A DNA stretch of 64,000 nt from Aequorivita capsosiphonis DSM 23843 (GCF_000429125.1 NZ_AUBG01000010.1:85635-149634), one strand, 5' to 3'; numbered from the stretch's first letter, positions 33,878-43,988 are shown. Notes: generated by a model from the sequence alone, not told the origin. A program made the numbers and translations.

Positions 33878-35191
33878 ATGAGTTTTAAAGACAAATTATT
33901 ATCATCATATATAGCATTAGAAGATTATTTGGAGTTTGATTCTCCATTGCATGATGTGCGTAGCAACGCCATCAAAATCTTTGAAGAAAAAGGTTTTCCA
34001 ACTAAAAAGGAAGAAGACTGGAAATACACTTCGCTAAATTCATTGCTGAAACCAGACTACAGCGTTTTTTCCAATAAGGAAAAACACGTGGAACTTCAGG
34101 ATGTACGCAAATATTTTCTTCATGAAATAGACACTTATAAACTTGTGTTTGTTGATGGGGTTTATAGTTCGTTCCTTTCAGAAACCACGCACGACACTTT
34201 GGATGTTTGCCTTATGTCTGCTGCAATGAACAAAAGCAAGTATAAGCCCGTAATTGAGGCATACTTTAATAAAGTAGCTAAAAGCGATAGCTTAACTGCA
34301 CTTAATACTGCTTTTACTAAAGAAGGTGCCTATATCCATATTCCTGCACATAAGGAAGTGGAAAAGCCTATCGAAATTATCAATTTCTCAACAGGAAATG
34401 AGGCTGCTATGTTTCTGCAACCTAGAAACTTGATTGTTGTTGGCGAAAATGCCCACGTGCAAATTATTGAGCGTCATCAAAGTCTTTCTAGCAATGCAGT
34501 CCTGACCAATTCGGTAACAGAGATTTTTGCTGAAAAACGTGCTTATGTAGATTATTACAAAATTCAAAATGATGTTGAAACAGCTTCATTGATTGACAAC
34601 ACTTATATTTCACAGGAAAGAGATACGGTTTGCCGCGTGCACACCTTTTCTTTTGGTGGAAACTTAGTACGAAACAATCTCAACTATTATCAAAACGGGG
34701 AACACTGCGATTCTACTTTAAAGGGAATCACTATTCTAAAAGGAAAGCAGCATGTGGATCACAATACTTTGGTACATCATAAGTCTCCAAACTGTGAAAG
34801 TCATCAGGATTATAAAGGACTTTATGGCGAATCTTCAATTGGAGTTTTTAACGGAAAGATTCTGGTTGATAAAGACGCCCAAAAGATAGATGCTTATCAG
34901 CAAAACGACAACATTCTGATTGATGATAAAGCTACCATAAACGCAAAACCACAATTGGAGATTTTCGCAGATGATGTGAAATGCTCGCACGGTTGTACTA
35001 TTGGGCAGTTTGATGAGGATGCCTTATTCTACCTTCGCAGCCGCGGAATCGGAATAAAAGAAGCGCGCGCTTTATTGATGTATGCCTTTGCAAATACCGT
35101 TTTGGAAAGCGTAAAAATCCCCGAATTAAAAGTGCGAATCAACAAGCTTATCGCTAATAAAATTGGAGTTAGTTTAGGGTTTGAGCATTAA
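33878..35191 (+). CDS. sufD: Fe-S cluster assembly protein SufD
   Basis: 437 residues from the ATG at 33878 (MSFKDKLLSSYIALEDYLE). A TTG at 33863 inside the repeat arm would add five residues. SufD is the SufB paralogue in the scaffold. Its C-terminal beta-helix core is visible with HCDSTLKGITILKGKQHVDH, SVGVFNGKI-like residues and VKCSHGCTIGQFDEDALFYL. The latter holds the conserved Cys and His of the family. Confidence 0.95.
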   Translation: MSFKDKLLSSYIALEDYLEFDSPLHDVRSNAIKIFEEKGFPTKKEEDWKYTSLNSLLKPDYSVFSNKEKHVELQDVRKYFLHEIDTYKLVFVDGVYSSFLSETTHDTLDVCLMSAAMNKSKYKPVIEAYFNKVAKSDSLTALNTAFTKEGAYIHIPAHKEVEKPIEIINFSTGNEAAMFLQPRNLIVVGENAHVQIIERHQSLSSNAVLTNSVTEIFAEKRAYVDYYKIQNDVETASLIDNTYISQERDTVCRVHTFSFGGNLVRNNLNYYQNGEHCDSTLKGITILKGKQHVDHNTLVHHKSPNCESHQDYKGLYGESSIGVFNGKILVDKDAQKIDAYQQNDNILIDDKATINAKPQLEIFADDVKCSHGCTIGQFDEDALFYLRSRGIGIKEARALLMYAFANTVLESVKIPELKVRINKLIANKIGVSLGFEH

Positions 35192-35202
35192 AAAATGTCA
35201 CG

Positions 35203-35266
35203 AACCTGCCTGACGGCCAGGCAGGTTCACGAATATTTAAATAATAATATTCGTGAATTCGTGGTA
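35203..35266. repeat. Two nested palindromes between sufD and sufS
   Basis: GAACCTGCCTG and CAGGCAGGTTC pair around acggc (35203-35229). Directly after, acgaatatt and aatattcgt pair around aaataat. CCTGCC-type palindromes recur at 42365-42388 and in 22848-22893. Probably a dispersed intergenic element that leaves the operon's reading intact. Confidence 0.5.
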
Positions 35267-35303
35267 AATCGGCCATTCTAATTTCGAACTCAAATATTTT
35301 AAA

Positions 35304-36518
35304 ATGTCCTTCAATATCCAAAAAATACGTGAGGATTTCCCCATCCTTTCTCGAAAGGTAAACGGCTATCCGTTGGTGTATTTAGACAATGCCGCCACTT
35401 CTCAAAAACCGCAACAGGTTATTGATAGTATTGTGGATTATTACAGCAATTATAACGCAAATATCCATCGCGGTGTACACACGCTTTCCCAAGAAGCAAC
35501 AGATGCTTACGAAAGCGCACGACAAAAAATCAAAACGCATTTTAATGCCAAGGAAGTTTACGAAATCATTTTTACAGCTGGCACTACCCATGGAATTAAT
35601 CTTGTTGCCAACGGTTTTTCTGACATTCTAAAAAAAGATGATGAGATACTCGTCTCGGCAATGGAACACCACAGCAATATAGTGCCTTGGCAAATGTTAT
35701 GTGATCGAACGGGAGCTGATTTAAAGGTGATTCCTATGAACGAAGAAGGCACTTTGATTATGGAAGAATACGCAAAATTGCTTTCCGAAAGAACAAAGCT
35801 TGTATTCGTCAATCATATTTCAAATGCACTTGGAACTATTAACCCGATTGAAGAAATTATTCAAAAGGCGCACGAAGTTGGAGCCGCGGTATTAATTGAC
35901 GGCGCACAATCCTGTTCTCACATAAAGCCAGATTTTCAAAAGTTAGATGTAGATTTCTACGTAACATCAGCCCATAAAATGTGCGGACCTACAGGCGTAG
36001 GGATTCTTTTTATGAAAGAAGAATGGGGAAACAAACTTCCACCATACCAAGGCGGAGGCGAAATGATTGCTGAAGTAACTTTTGAAAAAACAACGTATGC
36101 AGGACTTCCACATAAATTTGAAGCAGGAACGCCCAACATCTGCGGTGGTATCGCTTTTGGCGCTGCAATAGATTATTTAAACGCTATCGGTTTTGAAGCG
36201 ATTGAACAACACGAAAATGAACTTTTAGAATACGCTACTGAAAAATTGCTGGAGATTGACGGTTTAAAAATTTATGGCACAGGCCATAAAACCTCCGTAG
36301 TTTCCTTCAATATTGAGGGGATTCATCCGTATGATATTGGAACTATAGTTGACAAACTTGGAATAGCTGTTCGCACTGGCCACCATTGCGCACAACCTAT
36401 TATGGATTTTTATAAAATACCCGGCACCGTTCGAGCTTCTTTTGCATTTTACAATACCATGGAAGAAGTTGATGCCTTGGTAAATGCAGTTAAAAAAGCT
36501 AAATACATGTTAAGTTAA
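35304..36518 (+). CDS. sufS: Cysteine desulfurase SufS
   Basis: 404 residues of PLP enzyme. The PLP lysine is Lys225 in TSAHKMCGPTGVG and the persulfide-carrying Cys362 is in RTGHHCAQPIM. SufS takes sulfur from cysteine and passes it to SufE, encoded four genes on in the same operon (37025-37450). Confidence 0.96.
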   Translation: MSFNIQKIREDFPILSRKVNGYPLVYLDNAATSQKPQQVIDSIVDYYSNYNANIHRGVHTLSQEATDAYESARQKIKTHFNAKEVYEIIFTAGTTHGINLVANGFSDILKKDDEILVSAMEHHSNIVPWQMLCDRTGADLKVIPMNEEGTLIMEEYAKLLSERTKLVFVNHISNALGTINPIEEIIQKAHEVGAAVLIDGAQSCSHIKPDFQKLDVDFYVTSAHKMCGPTGVGILFMKEEWGNKLPPYQGGGEMIAEVTFEKTTYAGLPHKFEAGTPNICGGIAFGAAIDYLNAIGFEAIEQHENELLEYATEKLLEIDGLKIYGTGHKTSVVSFNIEGIHPYDIGTIVDKLGIAVRTGHHCAQPIMDFYKIPGTVRASFAFYNTMEEVDALVNAVKKAKYMLS

Positions 36519-36575
36519 TAAATGACAGGTAGATAAATACTGAAATTTGATTCTCTAACATTAAACAAAACAATT

Positions 36576-37022
36576 ATGAAAACACTTGCAACCCTTTCCT
36601 TATTAGTTTGCGCACTACTTTTTACTAGCTGTGATGAAACTAAAAAGGTAATCGACGTAGCTGGGAGCGTACAACTCACTGGTAATTACACCGTATCAGC
36701 ACTGGACGGAAAAAAACTGGCGAACACTACCAATCCCACGTTTACGCTTTCAGCCATAGACAATTCATTCCGAGGCACTACAGGCTGCAACTCCGTTTTT
36801 GGCAATTATACGCTTGATCTTTCAACCATCAATTTTGGCGATCTTGCCGTAAGTGAAAGATTTTGTGCCGAAAAAGAAATTATGAAAACCGAACGTGACT
36901 TTTTAAACGCTCTAAATAATACCGGATCTTACGCTTTGGAAAATAACGTTCTAACATTGTATTCCAAAACGGACCGAAGTGTTCTGTTGAGCGCGAGAAA
37001 AGACACAAAAAACAAAGAATAA
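36576..37022 (+). CDS. META domain lipoprotein (HslJ-like)
   Basis: 148 residues. The lipobox is LLFTSCDET with Cys19. The META/HslJ domain shows GNYTVSALDGKKLA, FRGTTGCNSVFGNY and the paired second cysteine in AVSERFCAEKE. HslJ relatives are linked to heat or antibiotic stress in the outer membrane; the role here is unknown. It sits between sufS and sufE with a 2-bp gap to sufE, so it is in the operon. Confidence 0.88.
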   Translation: MKTLATLSLLVCALLFTSCDETKKVIDVAGSVQLTGNYTVSALDGKKLANTTNPTFTLSAIDNSFRGTTGCNSVFGNYTLDLSTINFGDLAVSERFCAEKEIMKTERDFLNALNNTGSYALENNVLTLYSKTDRSVLLSARKDTKNKE

Positions 37023-37024
37023 CT

Positions 37025-37450
37025 ATGACGATTGAAGCAATACAAGAAGAGTTGATTGACGAGTTTTCCATTTTTGAAGACTGGATGCAGCGCTATGAAT
37101 ATATGATAGACTTGGGGAAATCGCTTCCGCTTATAGACGATGATTTAAAAAACGATGATAAGCTTATCAAGGGTTGCCAAAGTAAAGTATGGCTCAATTC
37201 TGAATTAAAGGATGGCAAAATCATTTTTACTGCGGATAGTGATGCAATCATTACCAAAGGTATTATTGCCATTTTAGTTCGAGTGTTTTCAAATCAAAAA
37301 CCGCAGGAAATCCTCGATGCAAATACCGATTTTATTGACGAAATAGGATTGAAGGAACATCTTTCACCTACTCGCGCAAACGGATTGGTTTCAATGATAA
37401 AACAAATGAAAATGTATGCCCTTGCATACCAAACACAAATTAATAATTAG
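37025..37450 (+). CDS. sufE: SufE family sulfur acceptor
   Basis: 141 residues. The active Cys51 is in KLIKGCQSKVWL. SufE takes persulfide sulfur from SufS and hands it to SufB. It ends 4 bp before the DUF59 gene. Confidence 0.95.
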   Translation: MTIEAIQEELIDEFSIFEDWMQRYEYMIDLGKSLPLIDDDLKNDDKLIKGCQSKVWLNSELKDGKIIFTADSDAIITKGIIAILVRVFSNQKPQEILDANTDFIDEIGLKEHLSPTRANGLVSMIKQMKMYALAYQTQINN

Positions 37451-37454
37451 ACAA

Positions 37455-37784
37455 ATGGCAACAGAACCAGAAGTAGATATGGCCGAATTAGGCGACAAAA
37501 TAATCGCTGTTATTAAAACCATTTACGATCCAGAGATCCCAGTTGATATTTATGAACTCGGACTTATATATGACGTTTTTATAAACGAAGATCGCGAAGT
37601 GAAAATATTGATGACCCTTACCACTCCAAACTGTCCAGTGGCAGAAAGTTTACCGGCAGAAGTACAGGATAAGGTAAAATCTATGAAACAAATTAAAGAC
37701 GTTGAAGTAGAGATGACCTTTGACCCGCCTTGGAGCCAAGATTTGATGAGTGAGGAAGCTTTGCTTGAGTTGGGGATGCTATAG
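37455..37784 (+). CDS. DUF59/MIP18 family protein, SufT-like
   Basis: 109 residues from the ATG at 37455 (MATEPEVDMAELG); a longer frame from 37416 would overlap sufE by 35 bp. The hallmark IYDPEIPVDIYELGLIYDV and the metal-linked Cys in TLTTPNCPVAESLP are present. The family helps mature Fe-S proteins. Fits a SufT role as part of this operon. Confidence 0.92.
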   Translation: MATEPEVDMAELGDKIIAVIKTIYDPEIPVDIYELGLIYDVFINEDREVKILMTLTTPNCPVAESLPAEVQDKVKSMKQIKDVEVEMTFDPPWSQDLMSEEALLELGML

Positions 37785-37869
37785 TTTCGATACTATTTTA
37801 AAAAAGAAGAAAAATCTTTTTTAAAAATCACTCAACTACCTTTAATTGTGCTTTTAAATTAAATAACAA

Positions 37870-38379
37870 ATGGCAGAAGAGATAATAAATCGCGTGGCGA
37901 ACAGTAAGCTTATGACTTTTAATCTTGAGGATTTATATCCAACAGGCGAAAGAGTGGCTTTTGATATTTCATCTTGGCTACTGGAAGGCATTGTGCTTCG
38001 GGAAAAAGATTTTCGTGACAAAGCGAACACGCACGACTGGAGTCAATATCAAGATAAGTATGTAGCCTTGTTTTGCAGTACAGACGCTATTGTTCCCGGT
38101 TGGGCATTTTTATTGCTTTCACTCCACCTTGCTCCTTTTACAAAAAAAGTTGCTATTGGAAACTTAGAAGAATTGGAAAGTATTCTCTTTGCTGAATTGC
38201 TTAAAGATTTGGACGTTTCGGAATACAACGATAAGCCGATTATAATTAAAGGTTGTGCACATAAACCAATTCCGCAGAATGCTTATGTGCTCTTAGCTCA
38301 AAAATTGCAACCTATTGCAAAAAGTATTTTATATGGCGAGGCCTGTTCCTCTGTTCCTCTTTTCAAGAAAAAGCAATAA
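37870..38379 (+). CDS. DUF2480 family protein
   Basis: 169 residues, soluble, no signal. It matches the DUF2480 family, known almost only from Bacteroidota and often beside suf genes, judged from VANSKLMTFNLEDLYPTGER and IIIKGCAHKPIPQNAYVLL. The function is unknown. It is the last gene of the suf operon and carries a conserved-looking KGCAHKPIP near residue 135 that might bind metal. Confidence 0.82.
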   Translation: MAEEIINRVANSKLMTFNLEDLYPTGERVAFDISSWLLEGIVLREKDFRDKANTHDWSQYQDKYVALFCSTDAIVPGWAFLLLSLHLAPFTKKVAIGNLEELESILFAELLKDLDVSEYNDKPIIIKGCAHKPIPQNAYVLLAQKLQPIAKSILYGEACSSVPLFKKKQ

Positions 38380-38456
38380 TTAAGGAATTATTCTATATAA
38401 TTCTCAGTATTAGCATTTATTTAGCATTTATTCTTATCATTTATCTAAAATAGTAT

Positions 38457-38464
38457 TACTTTTG
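38457..38464 (+). promoter_or_regulatory. Predicted -7 promoter box for the DUF3078 gene
   Basis: TACTTTTG matches TAnnTTTG, 21 bp before the start codon. The TTG element is not clear in the AT-rich upstream stretch. Confidence 0.5.
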
Positions 38465-38485
38465 CACGCTCAAAATTAAGATAAA

Positions 38486-39409
38486 ATGAAAAAACTTTTA
38501 CTTCTTGCAGTTCTTTTTACTGCACCTTTGGCATTAATAGCCCAAGAAGAAATTTCGAAGGACACCATTCCTAATGGCTGGACACGATCTGGAAACATTT
38601 CCTTATTGTTCAACCAAGCAGCGTTTAACCACGAATGGACCGGCGGTGGAACCTCAAACATTGCAGGGAACCTTGGTCTTAATTACGACTTTAACTATAA
38701 GCATGACAAACTTACTTGGAACAACCGTTTTATAGCTGAGTATGGTCTTACTAAAAACAAAGACGACAAATACTCACGTAAAACAAATGACCGTTTGGAG
38801 CTAAACTCCATTTTAGGGAGAGAAATTAACGAAAGTAACTGGTACTACTCGTTCTTTCTAAACTTTAAAACCCAATTTACTTCTGGTTACGAGTTTGACA
38901 AGGATCTTAATCAAGATGATGCCGGCTACCGTACTGAAGTAACCAAATTTATGTCTCCGGCTTATCTTCAATTTGGACCTGGAATGCTTTGGAAAAAGAA
39001 TGACAACCTATATGTAAACATTTCTCCAGCAACTGCACGTTTAATTTTTGTGAACAAAACCTTTACGGATGTTGGTAACGATCCTGTAGCTATTGCAGCA
39101 TTTAACGAAAATCCTTATTTCGGAGTAGAAGCAAATGAAACGATGCGTTTTGAATTTGGCGCTTCAGTTTCTGCTTACGCTAAATTAGACTTGATGAAGA
39201 ATGTTTCTGTAGAAAACATCCTTAACCTTTACACTAATTACTTAGAAGATCCTCAGAATGTTGATATAGACTATACTATGAATTTACTTCTTAAAGTAAA
39301 CGATTATATCTCTGCAAATGTAGCTTTCCAAGCCATTTATGATGACAATGCCGTGAAAGGTTTCCAAATTCGTGAAGCTTTAGGTATTGGTGTAACTTAC
39401 GGATTCTAA
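38486..39409 (+). CDS. DUF3078 outer-membrane protein
   Basis: 307 residues with a signal peptide (MKKLLLLAVLFTAPLALIAQ). The DUF3078 pattern is clear: GWTRSGNISLLFNQAAFNHE followed by WTGGGTSNIAGNLGLNYDF. Many alternating polar/apolar strands and a C-terminal aromatic residue (GVTYGF) point to an outer-membrane beta-barrel. Function unknown. Transcribed alone, ending in the terminator at 39446-39485. Confidence 0.9.
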   Translation: MKKLLLLAVLFTAPLALIAQEEISKDTIPNGWTRSGNISLLFNQAAFNHEWTGGGTSNIAGNLGLNYDFNYKHDKLTWNNRFIAEYGLTKNKDDKYSRKTNDRLELNSILGREINESNWYYSFFLNFKTQFTSGYEFDKDLNQDDAGYRTEVTKFMSPAYLQFGPGMLWKKNDNLYVNISPATARLIFVNKTFTDVGNDPVAIAAFNENPYFGVEANETMRFEFGASVSAYAKLDLMKNVSVENILNLYTNYLEDPQNVDIDYTMNLLLKVNDYISANVAFQAIYDDNAVKGFQIREALGIGVTYGF

Positions 39410-39445
39410 GAAAAGACCTAAGACCTATTGACGTAGGACTAAAGA

Positions 39446-39485
39446 AAAGTCTCATAGATTTAAAAAATCTGTGAGACTTTTTTTT
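39446..39485 (+). terminator. Intrinsic terminator after the DUF3078 gene
   Basis: AAAGTCTCA-AGATT pairs with AATCT-TGAGACTTT around an A-rich loop, followed by a run of eight T. Confidence 0.85.
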
Positions 39486-39917
39486 ATTTATGGCATTTTT
39501 CCTGATCGTGGATTTTGTATATCCGTTTCTTGTCATACGAGTAAAAAAGCCTGCGAATATCTGCGACCCGAGCAATAGCGAACTGGCGAATCAAATCGTG
39601 GGAAACAAAAATCTGAGAATGCGAAAAATATCCCGCAGATCATGCGGATTAACGCAGAATAAAAGAAAATATTTACTAATAGAGACTTCATATAAAAGTA
39701 ACTATAATGTCACAATTCAAAGCTTTATGATATTTTGTGGACAATCAACTCGTGGATTTAGCCAAAACGAAAATCGATATCTCCCACAATCAAACTACAA
39801 AAACACCTTCTTAAATTATTTTAATGAAGACTTCCCTCCTTCTCTGAAAATACGCGCAAAATTAGAGACCCTACTTATCGGGAATTCATACCTTTGACAA
39901 GTCTTTAAATAATTGGT
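39486..39917. other. Gene-free intergenic stretch
   Basis: About 430 bp without a convincing gene. A 135-codon open frame at 39490-39897 has no family likeness, odd composition and no promoter. Short pieces such as tcccgcagatcatgcggatt look like decayed intergenic repeats. No promoter for the RND gene was recognised. Confidence 0.5.
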
Positions 39918-42314
39918 TTGGCAAAACTTTTCAGTATTGGATTTTGGGGATTTATAGCCCGTTTTATTCTAAGAAACCGCACCGGGATCTTAATCGTTAT
40001 CGCACTTATAACTGTATTGCTTGCAATGCAGTGGAAGAACATGCGCTTCACCTTTACCGAAGCAAACCTGCTGCCAGACGATCATCCGGTAAATCTTGAG
40101 TACGACAATTTTCTTTCACATTTTGGTGAGGAAGGAAACCTAATTGTTATGGGGGTGAAGGATTCTACTATTTTTACTCCTAAAAAGTTCCAAGCATGGA
40201 ACCAACTTTCCAAAGACATTGGTAAATTTAAGGAAGTCGATTTTACACTTTCCGTGGGAAACCTTCAGAAATTAGAAAAGAAGAAAGATACCTCAGGTTT
40301 TGAACTGGTGCCATTTATAAAAGATTCGGTTTTTACCGATGCAAGTTTAGCAAAATATAAAGACGAACTTTTCAATAAGCTTCCGTTTTATGACGGACTT
40401 ATATATAGTCCCGACAAGCAGTCTATTCGGTCTGCTATTTATCTTAAAAAAGATATCGTCAACACTTCCGCGAGAAAGGATTTCGTGATAGATGACCTTA
40501 TCCCATTAATCAAAAAGTTTGAAGAAGATACCGGCGTTAAAGTTCACACTTCTGGAATGCCTTATATCCGTACCTTAAATTCACAAAGCATTATTGATGA
40601 AATAGGCTTGTTTATTGGAGCCGCACTTTTTGTTACTTCCCTGATATTCTTCTTCTTTTTCCGTTCTTGGCGTGCCACCTTCATTTCTATGATCACGGTT
40701 ATAATTGGAGTGATGTGGGCTTTTGGTTTTTTAGGTTTGCTTCATTATGAAATCACCGTACTTACGGCACTTATTCCACCGTTGATAATCGTTATTGGAA
40801 TTCCCAATTGTATTTTTCTGATTAATAAATATCAACAGGAAATAAAACTGCACGGAAACCAAGCAAAGTCTTTACAACGTGTTATTACAAAAATCGGTAA
40901 TGCTACCTTGATGACGAATCTTACCACAGCGTCAGGTTTTGCAACATTTATCTTAGTGAAAAGTGAGCTGTTGAGTGAGTTTGGTATTGTAGCCTCCATT
41001 AACATTGTGGCTATCTTCTTATTGAGTTTACTTATCATTCCTATCATTTACAGTTATATGTCTGTGCCGAAGGATAAGCACCTGAATCATTTAAACAAAA
41101 ACTGGATCAACAAATTTACGCACTGGATCGAGCGCATGGTTAAGGAGCGCCGAATTACCATATATATTGTTGCTGTTCTGGTTCTATGTGCCAGTATAAT
41201 CGGTATTTTCAATATAAAAATTTCGGGAAGTCTAATTGAGGATATGCCTAAAAACACAGGTTTCTTCGAAGATATACGCTTTTTTGAAAAAGAATACGAA
41301 GGGATCATGCCATTGGAAATAATGGTTGATACCAAAAAGAAACAGGGCGTTTTAAAAGCTTCCACCCTAAGGCGTATCGATGAATTACAGGATCACATCA
41401 AAGAAATTCCTGAATTCGCCAAACCGCTTTCCGTCGTTGAATTGGTCAAGTATTCTAAACAGGCTTATTACAATGGAAATCCAGACTATTATCAGCTTCC
41501 GAATAGCCAAGAAAGAGCTTTTATTCTAGCGAATGCTAAAAGCAGTGCTACCAATGCGAATATGCTGAGCAGCTATGTTGACAGCACCGGCCAATTTGCG
41601 CGTATCACAACCTTTATGAAAGATACAGAGCCAGATAGGTTTAAGCGAATTGAGGAGGATCTCAATACTGAAATAGCGAAAGTTTTCCCAGCAGAGCTCT
41701 ATAATGTTACGGTTACGGGGAAAGCCCTGGTGTTTCAAAAAGGAACCCATTATTTGGTGAACAACCTAATTTTTTCGCTGTCGTTGGCCATTTTTCTGAT
41801 TGCCTTGTTTATGGCGTGGATGTTCCGAAGCTTTAAAATGATTATTATTTCGTTAATTCCAAACCTACTGCCTTTGATAATAACGGCAGGCGTAATGGGC
41901 TTTGTGGGAGTTCCTATTAAACCATCCACTATTTTGGTATTTAGTATCGCTTTTGGTATTTCTGTGGACGACACGATTCACTTTTTAGCAAAATACAGGC
42001 AAGAACTGATTGCGAATAATTGGAAGATTAAGAAATCCGTCTATGCCGCCCTCCGCGAAAGTTCCGTAAGTATGTTCTATACCTCTATTGTTCTTTTCTT
42101 TGGTTTTTCAGTATTTACACTTTCCAGTTTTGGCGGAACCGTTGCCTTAGGCGCCTTGGTTTCAATAACCCTCCTTTTCGCGATGTCGGCCAATCTATTA
42201 TTGCTCCCCACACTCCTACTTTCCTTAGAAAGAAGTATTGCAAATAAGGAAACGATGAAAAAACCTGCTATTGAAATTTTACCTGATACTGACGATGAAG
42301 AAGAAATCAAGTAA
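39918..42314 (+). CDS. RND superfamily exporter (MMPL/HpnN-like)
   Basis: 798 residues, start TTG at 39918 (MAKLFSIGFWGFIARF). Two repeated halves each have one membrane helix, a large periplasmic domain and a bundle of about five helices, giving the RND layout in half-length, as in MMPL/HpnN and sterol-sensing-like exporters. Charged residues within helices appear in the second half (GISVDDTIHFLAKYRQE). No membrane-fusion protein is adjacent, which suits lipid-type substrates handled without a tripartite channel. The substrate is unknown. Confidence 0.87.
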   Translation: MAKLFSIGFWGFIARFILRNRTGILIVIALITVLLAMQWKNMRFTFTEANLLPDDHPVNLEYDNFLSHFGEEGNLIVMGVKDSTIFTPKKFQAWNQLSKDIGKFKEVDFTLSVGNLQKLEKKKDTSGFELVPFIKDSVFTDASLAKYKDELFNKLPFYDGLIYSPDKQSIRSAIYLKKDIVNTSARKDFVIDDLIPLIKKFEEDTGVKVHTSGMPYIRTLNSQSIIDEIGLFIGAALFVTSLIFFFFFRSWRATFISMITVIIGVMWAFGFLGLLHYEITVLTALIPPLIIVIGIPNCIFLINKYQQEIKLHGNQAKSLQRVITKIGNATLMTNLTTASGFATFILVKSELLSEFGIVASINIVAIFLLSLLIIPIIYSYMSVPKDKHLNHLNKNWINKFTHWIERMVKERRITIYIVAVLVLCASIIGIFNIKISGSLIEDMPKNTGFFEDIRFFEKEYEGIMPLEIMVDTKKKQGVLKASTLRRIDELQDHIKEIPEFAKPLSVVELVKYSKQAYYNGNPDYYQLPNSQERAFILANAKSSATNANMLSSYVDSTGQFARITTFMKDTEPDRFKRIEEDLNTEIAKVFPAELYNVTVTGKALVFQKGTHYLVNNLIFSLSLAIFLIALFMAWMFRSFKMIIISLIPNLLPLIITAGVMGFVGVPIKPSTILVFSIAFGISVDDTIHFLAKYRQELIANNWKIKKSVYAALRESSVSMFYTSIVLFFGFSVFTLSSFGGTVALGALVSITLLFAMSANLLLLPTLLLSLERSIANKETMKKPAIEILPDTDDEEEIK

Positions 42315-42364
42315 ATGAAAAATTATAATTAAAACAATAAACTTCCATATCTAAGTCTTTTGGA

Positions 42365-42388
42365 ACCTACCTGCCGGCAGACAGGTTT
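42365..42388. repeat. Palindromic CCTGCCGGCAGG-type element
   Basis: ACCT-ac-CTGCCGGCAG-ac-AGGT is a near-perfect palindrome between the RND gene and asnS. The following T-rich stretch (gctttttatttttttg) could make it the RND gene's terminator. Confidence 0.55.
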
Positions 42389-42404
42389 GGAGCTTTTTAT
42401 TTTT

Positions 42405-42431
42405 TTGAAATTTTATTTAAAAGTATCTTTG
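42405..42431 (+). promoter_or_regulatory. Predicted Bacteroidota promoter for asnS
   Basis: TTG (42405-42407), 16-bp spacer, TATCTTTG (42424-42431). The start codon follows 14 bp later. Confidence 0.6.
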
Positions 42432-42444
42432 CACCTCTTAAAAT

Positions 42445-43893
42445 ATGACTATGAAACATAAAACTATAGCTGAACTGTTAAAAAACGACCCAACCCATCA
42501 CGAAGTTGTGGTTCGCGGTTGGGTACGCTCTTTTAGAAGCAACAGATTCATAGCCCTAAATGATGGATCTACTATTAAAACACTACAATGTGTAGTTGAT
42601 TTCGAAAATTTCGATGAAGAAATCCTTAAAAAAGTAACCGTTGGTGCAGCTATTGAAGTTACCGGCGTTCTTGTTGAAAGCCAAGGGCAGGGACAAACAG
42701 TAGAAATTCAAGTTTCAAAATTGACTGTTTTAGGCGAGGCAAATCCTGAAGATGTAAAACGAACCATTCTTTCTCCAAAGAGACATTCCATGGAGACCCT
42801 TCGCGAGCAAGCACACTTGCGAATCAGAACCAATACTTTTGGCGCCGTAATGCGCACGCGATCCAAACTCGCTTTTGCAGTACACGAATATTTTCAGAAA
42901 AACGGGTTTAATTATATGCACTCACCTATCATTACCGGTAGCGATGCAGAAGGTGCAGGTGAAATGTTCCGGGTGTCAGCATTAGATCCTAAAAATCCCC
43001 CGCTTGATGAAAACGGAAATATAAACTATAAAGAAGATTTTTTCGAAAAAGAAACCAATCTCACCGTGAGTGGGCAACTGGAAGCCGAAACCTATGCCAT
43101 GGCACTAGGAAAAGTTTATACTTTCGGTCCAACTTTTAGAGCCGAAAACTCAAACACCAGCCGTCACTTGGCTGAATTTTGGATGATTGAACCTGAGGTT
43201 GCCTTTAACGATTTAGATGCCAACATGGATTTGGCCGAAGATTTTATAAAGTATGTTGTAAAATATGCATTAGAAAACTGTGCTGATGATCTTGAATTCC
43301 TTGAAAACCGATTATTAGAAGAAGAAAAGAGTAAACCACAGAGCGAGCGCAGTGATATGAAACTTCGCGAAAAGCTTCAATTTATATTGGAAAACAACTT
43401 TAAAAGGGTGAGCTATACGGAAGCCATTGACATTTTAAAGCGCTCCAAGCCCAACCAAAAGAAAAAATTTAAATATATTATTGAAGAATGGGGAGCCGAT
43501 CTACAAAGTGAACACGAGCGTTTTTTAGTTGAAAAACATTTTAAATGTCCCGTAATTCTTTTTGATTATCCAGCTACAATCAAAGCCTTCTATATGCGCT
43601 TAAACGAAGACGGAAAAACCGTTCGCGCCATGGATGTACTTTTCCCTGGAATTGGAGAGATTGTTGGTGGTTCACAGCGGGAAGAACGCTATGATGTTTT
43701 AAAAGAAAAGATGGCCGCCATGGACATTGATGAAAAAGAGCTCTATTGGTATTTGGATCTTCGTAAATTCGGAACAGCTGTTCACAGTGGTTTTGGCCTT
43801 GGTTTTGAGCGATTGGTTCAGTTTACAACGGGAATGGGTAACATTCGCGATGTAATTCCTTATCCAAGAACACCTGGAAACGCTGAATTCTAG
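42445..43893 (+). CDS. asnS: Asparaginyl-tRNA synthetase
   Basis: 482 residues of class II synthetase. An OB-fold anticodon-binding domain (about 14-105, [20 protein letters not shown]) is followed by the catalytic core with motif 2 ([20 protein letters not shown]) and motif 3 ([20 protein letters not shown]). [18 protein letters not shown] is typical for AsnRS. It charges tRNA-Asn. A second ATG at 42451 is possible. Terminated at 43989-44029. Confidence 0.96.
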   Translation: MTMKHKTIAELLKNDPTHHEVVVRGWVRSFRSNRFIALNDGSTIKTLQCVVDFENFDEEILKKVTVGAAIEVTGVLVESQGQGQTVEIQVSKLTVLGEANPEDVKRTILSPKRHSMETLREQAHLRIRTNTFGAVMRTRSKLAFAVHEYFQKNGFNYMHSPIITGSDAEGAGEMFRVSALDPKNPPLDENGNINYKEDFFEKETNLTVSGQLEAETYAMALGKVYTFGPTFRAENSNTSRHLAEFWMIEPEVAFNDLDANMDLAEDFIKYVVKYALENCADDLEFLENRLLEEEKSKPQSERSDMKLREKLQFILENNFKRVSYTEAIDILKRSKPNQKKKFKYIIEEWGADLQSEHERFLVEKHFKCPVILFDYPATIKAFYMRLNEDGKTVRAMDVLFPGIGEIVGGSQREERYDVLKEKMAAMDIDEKELYWYLDLRKFGTAVHSGFGLGFERLVQFTTGMGNIRDVIPYPRTPGNAEF

Positions 43894-43894
43894 A

Positions 43895-43967
43895 GATGCC
43901 TGGTGTTGGATGACAGATGACAGGAAGCAAACTACTCCACTTCTGTCATCCGTTATCTGGCATCTGT
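43895..43967. repeat. Imperfect inverted repeat after asnS
   Basis: Left part gatgcctggtgttggatgac-agatgacaggaag; right part cttctgtcatccgttatctg-gcatctgtc. The arms share GATGCC, GGATGACAG and AAG in mirrored order. It looks like a degenerate dispersed hairpin element. Confidence 0.5.
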
Positions 43968-43988
43968 CTTATTTCACAACTTTATAAT

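Noticed and set aside
39490..39897. A 135-codon open frame downstream of the DUF3078 gene
   Set aside because: No family likeness or promoter, composition unlike its neighbours, and it begins right after a terminator in repeat-like DNA; treated as non-coding.
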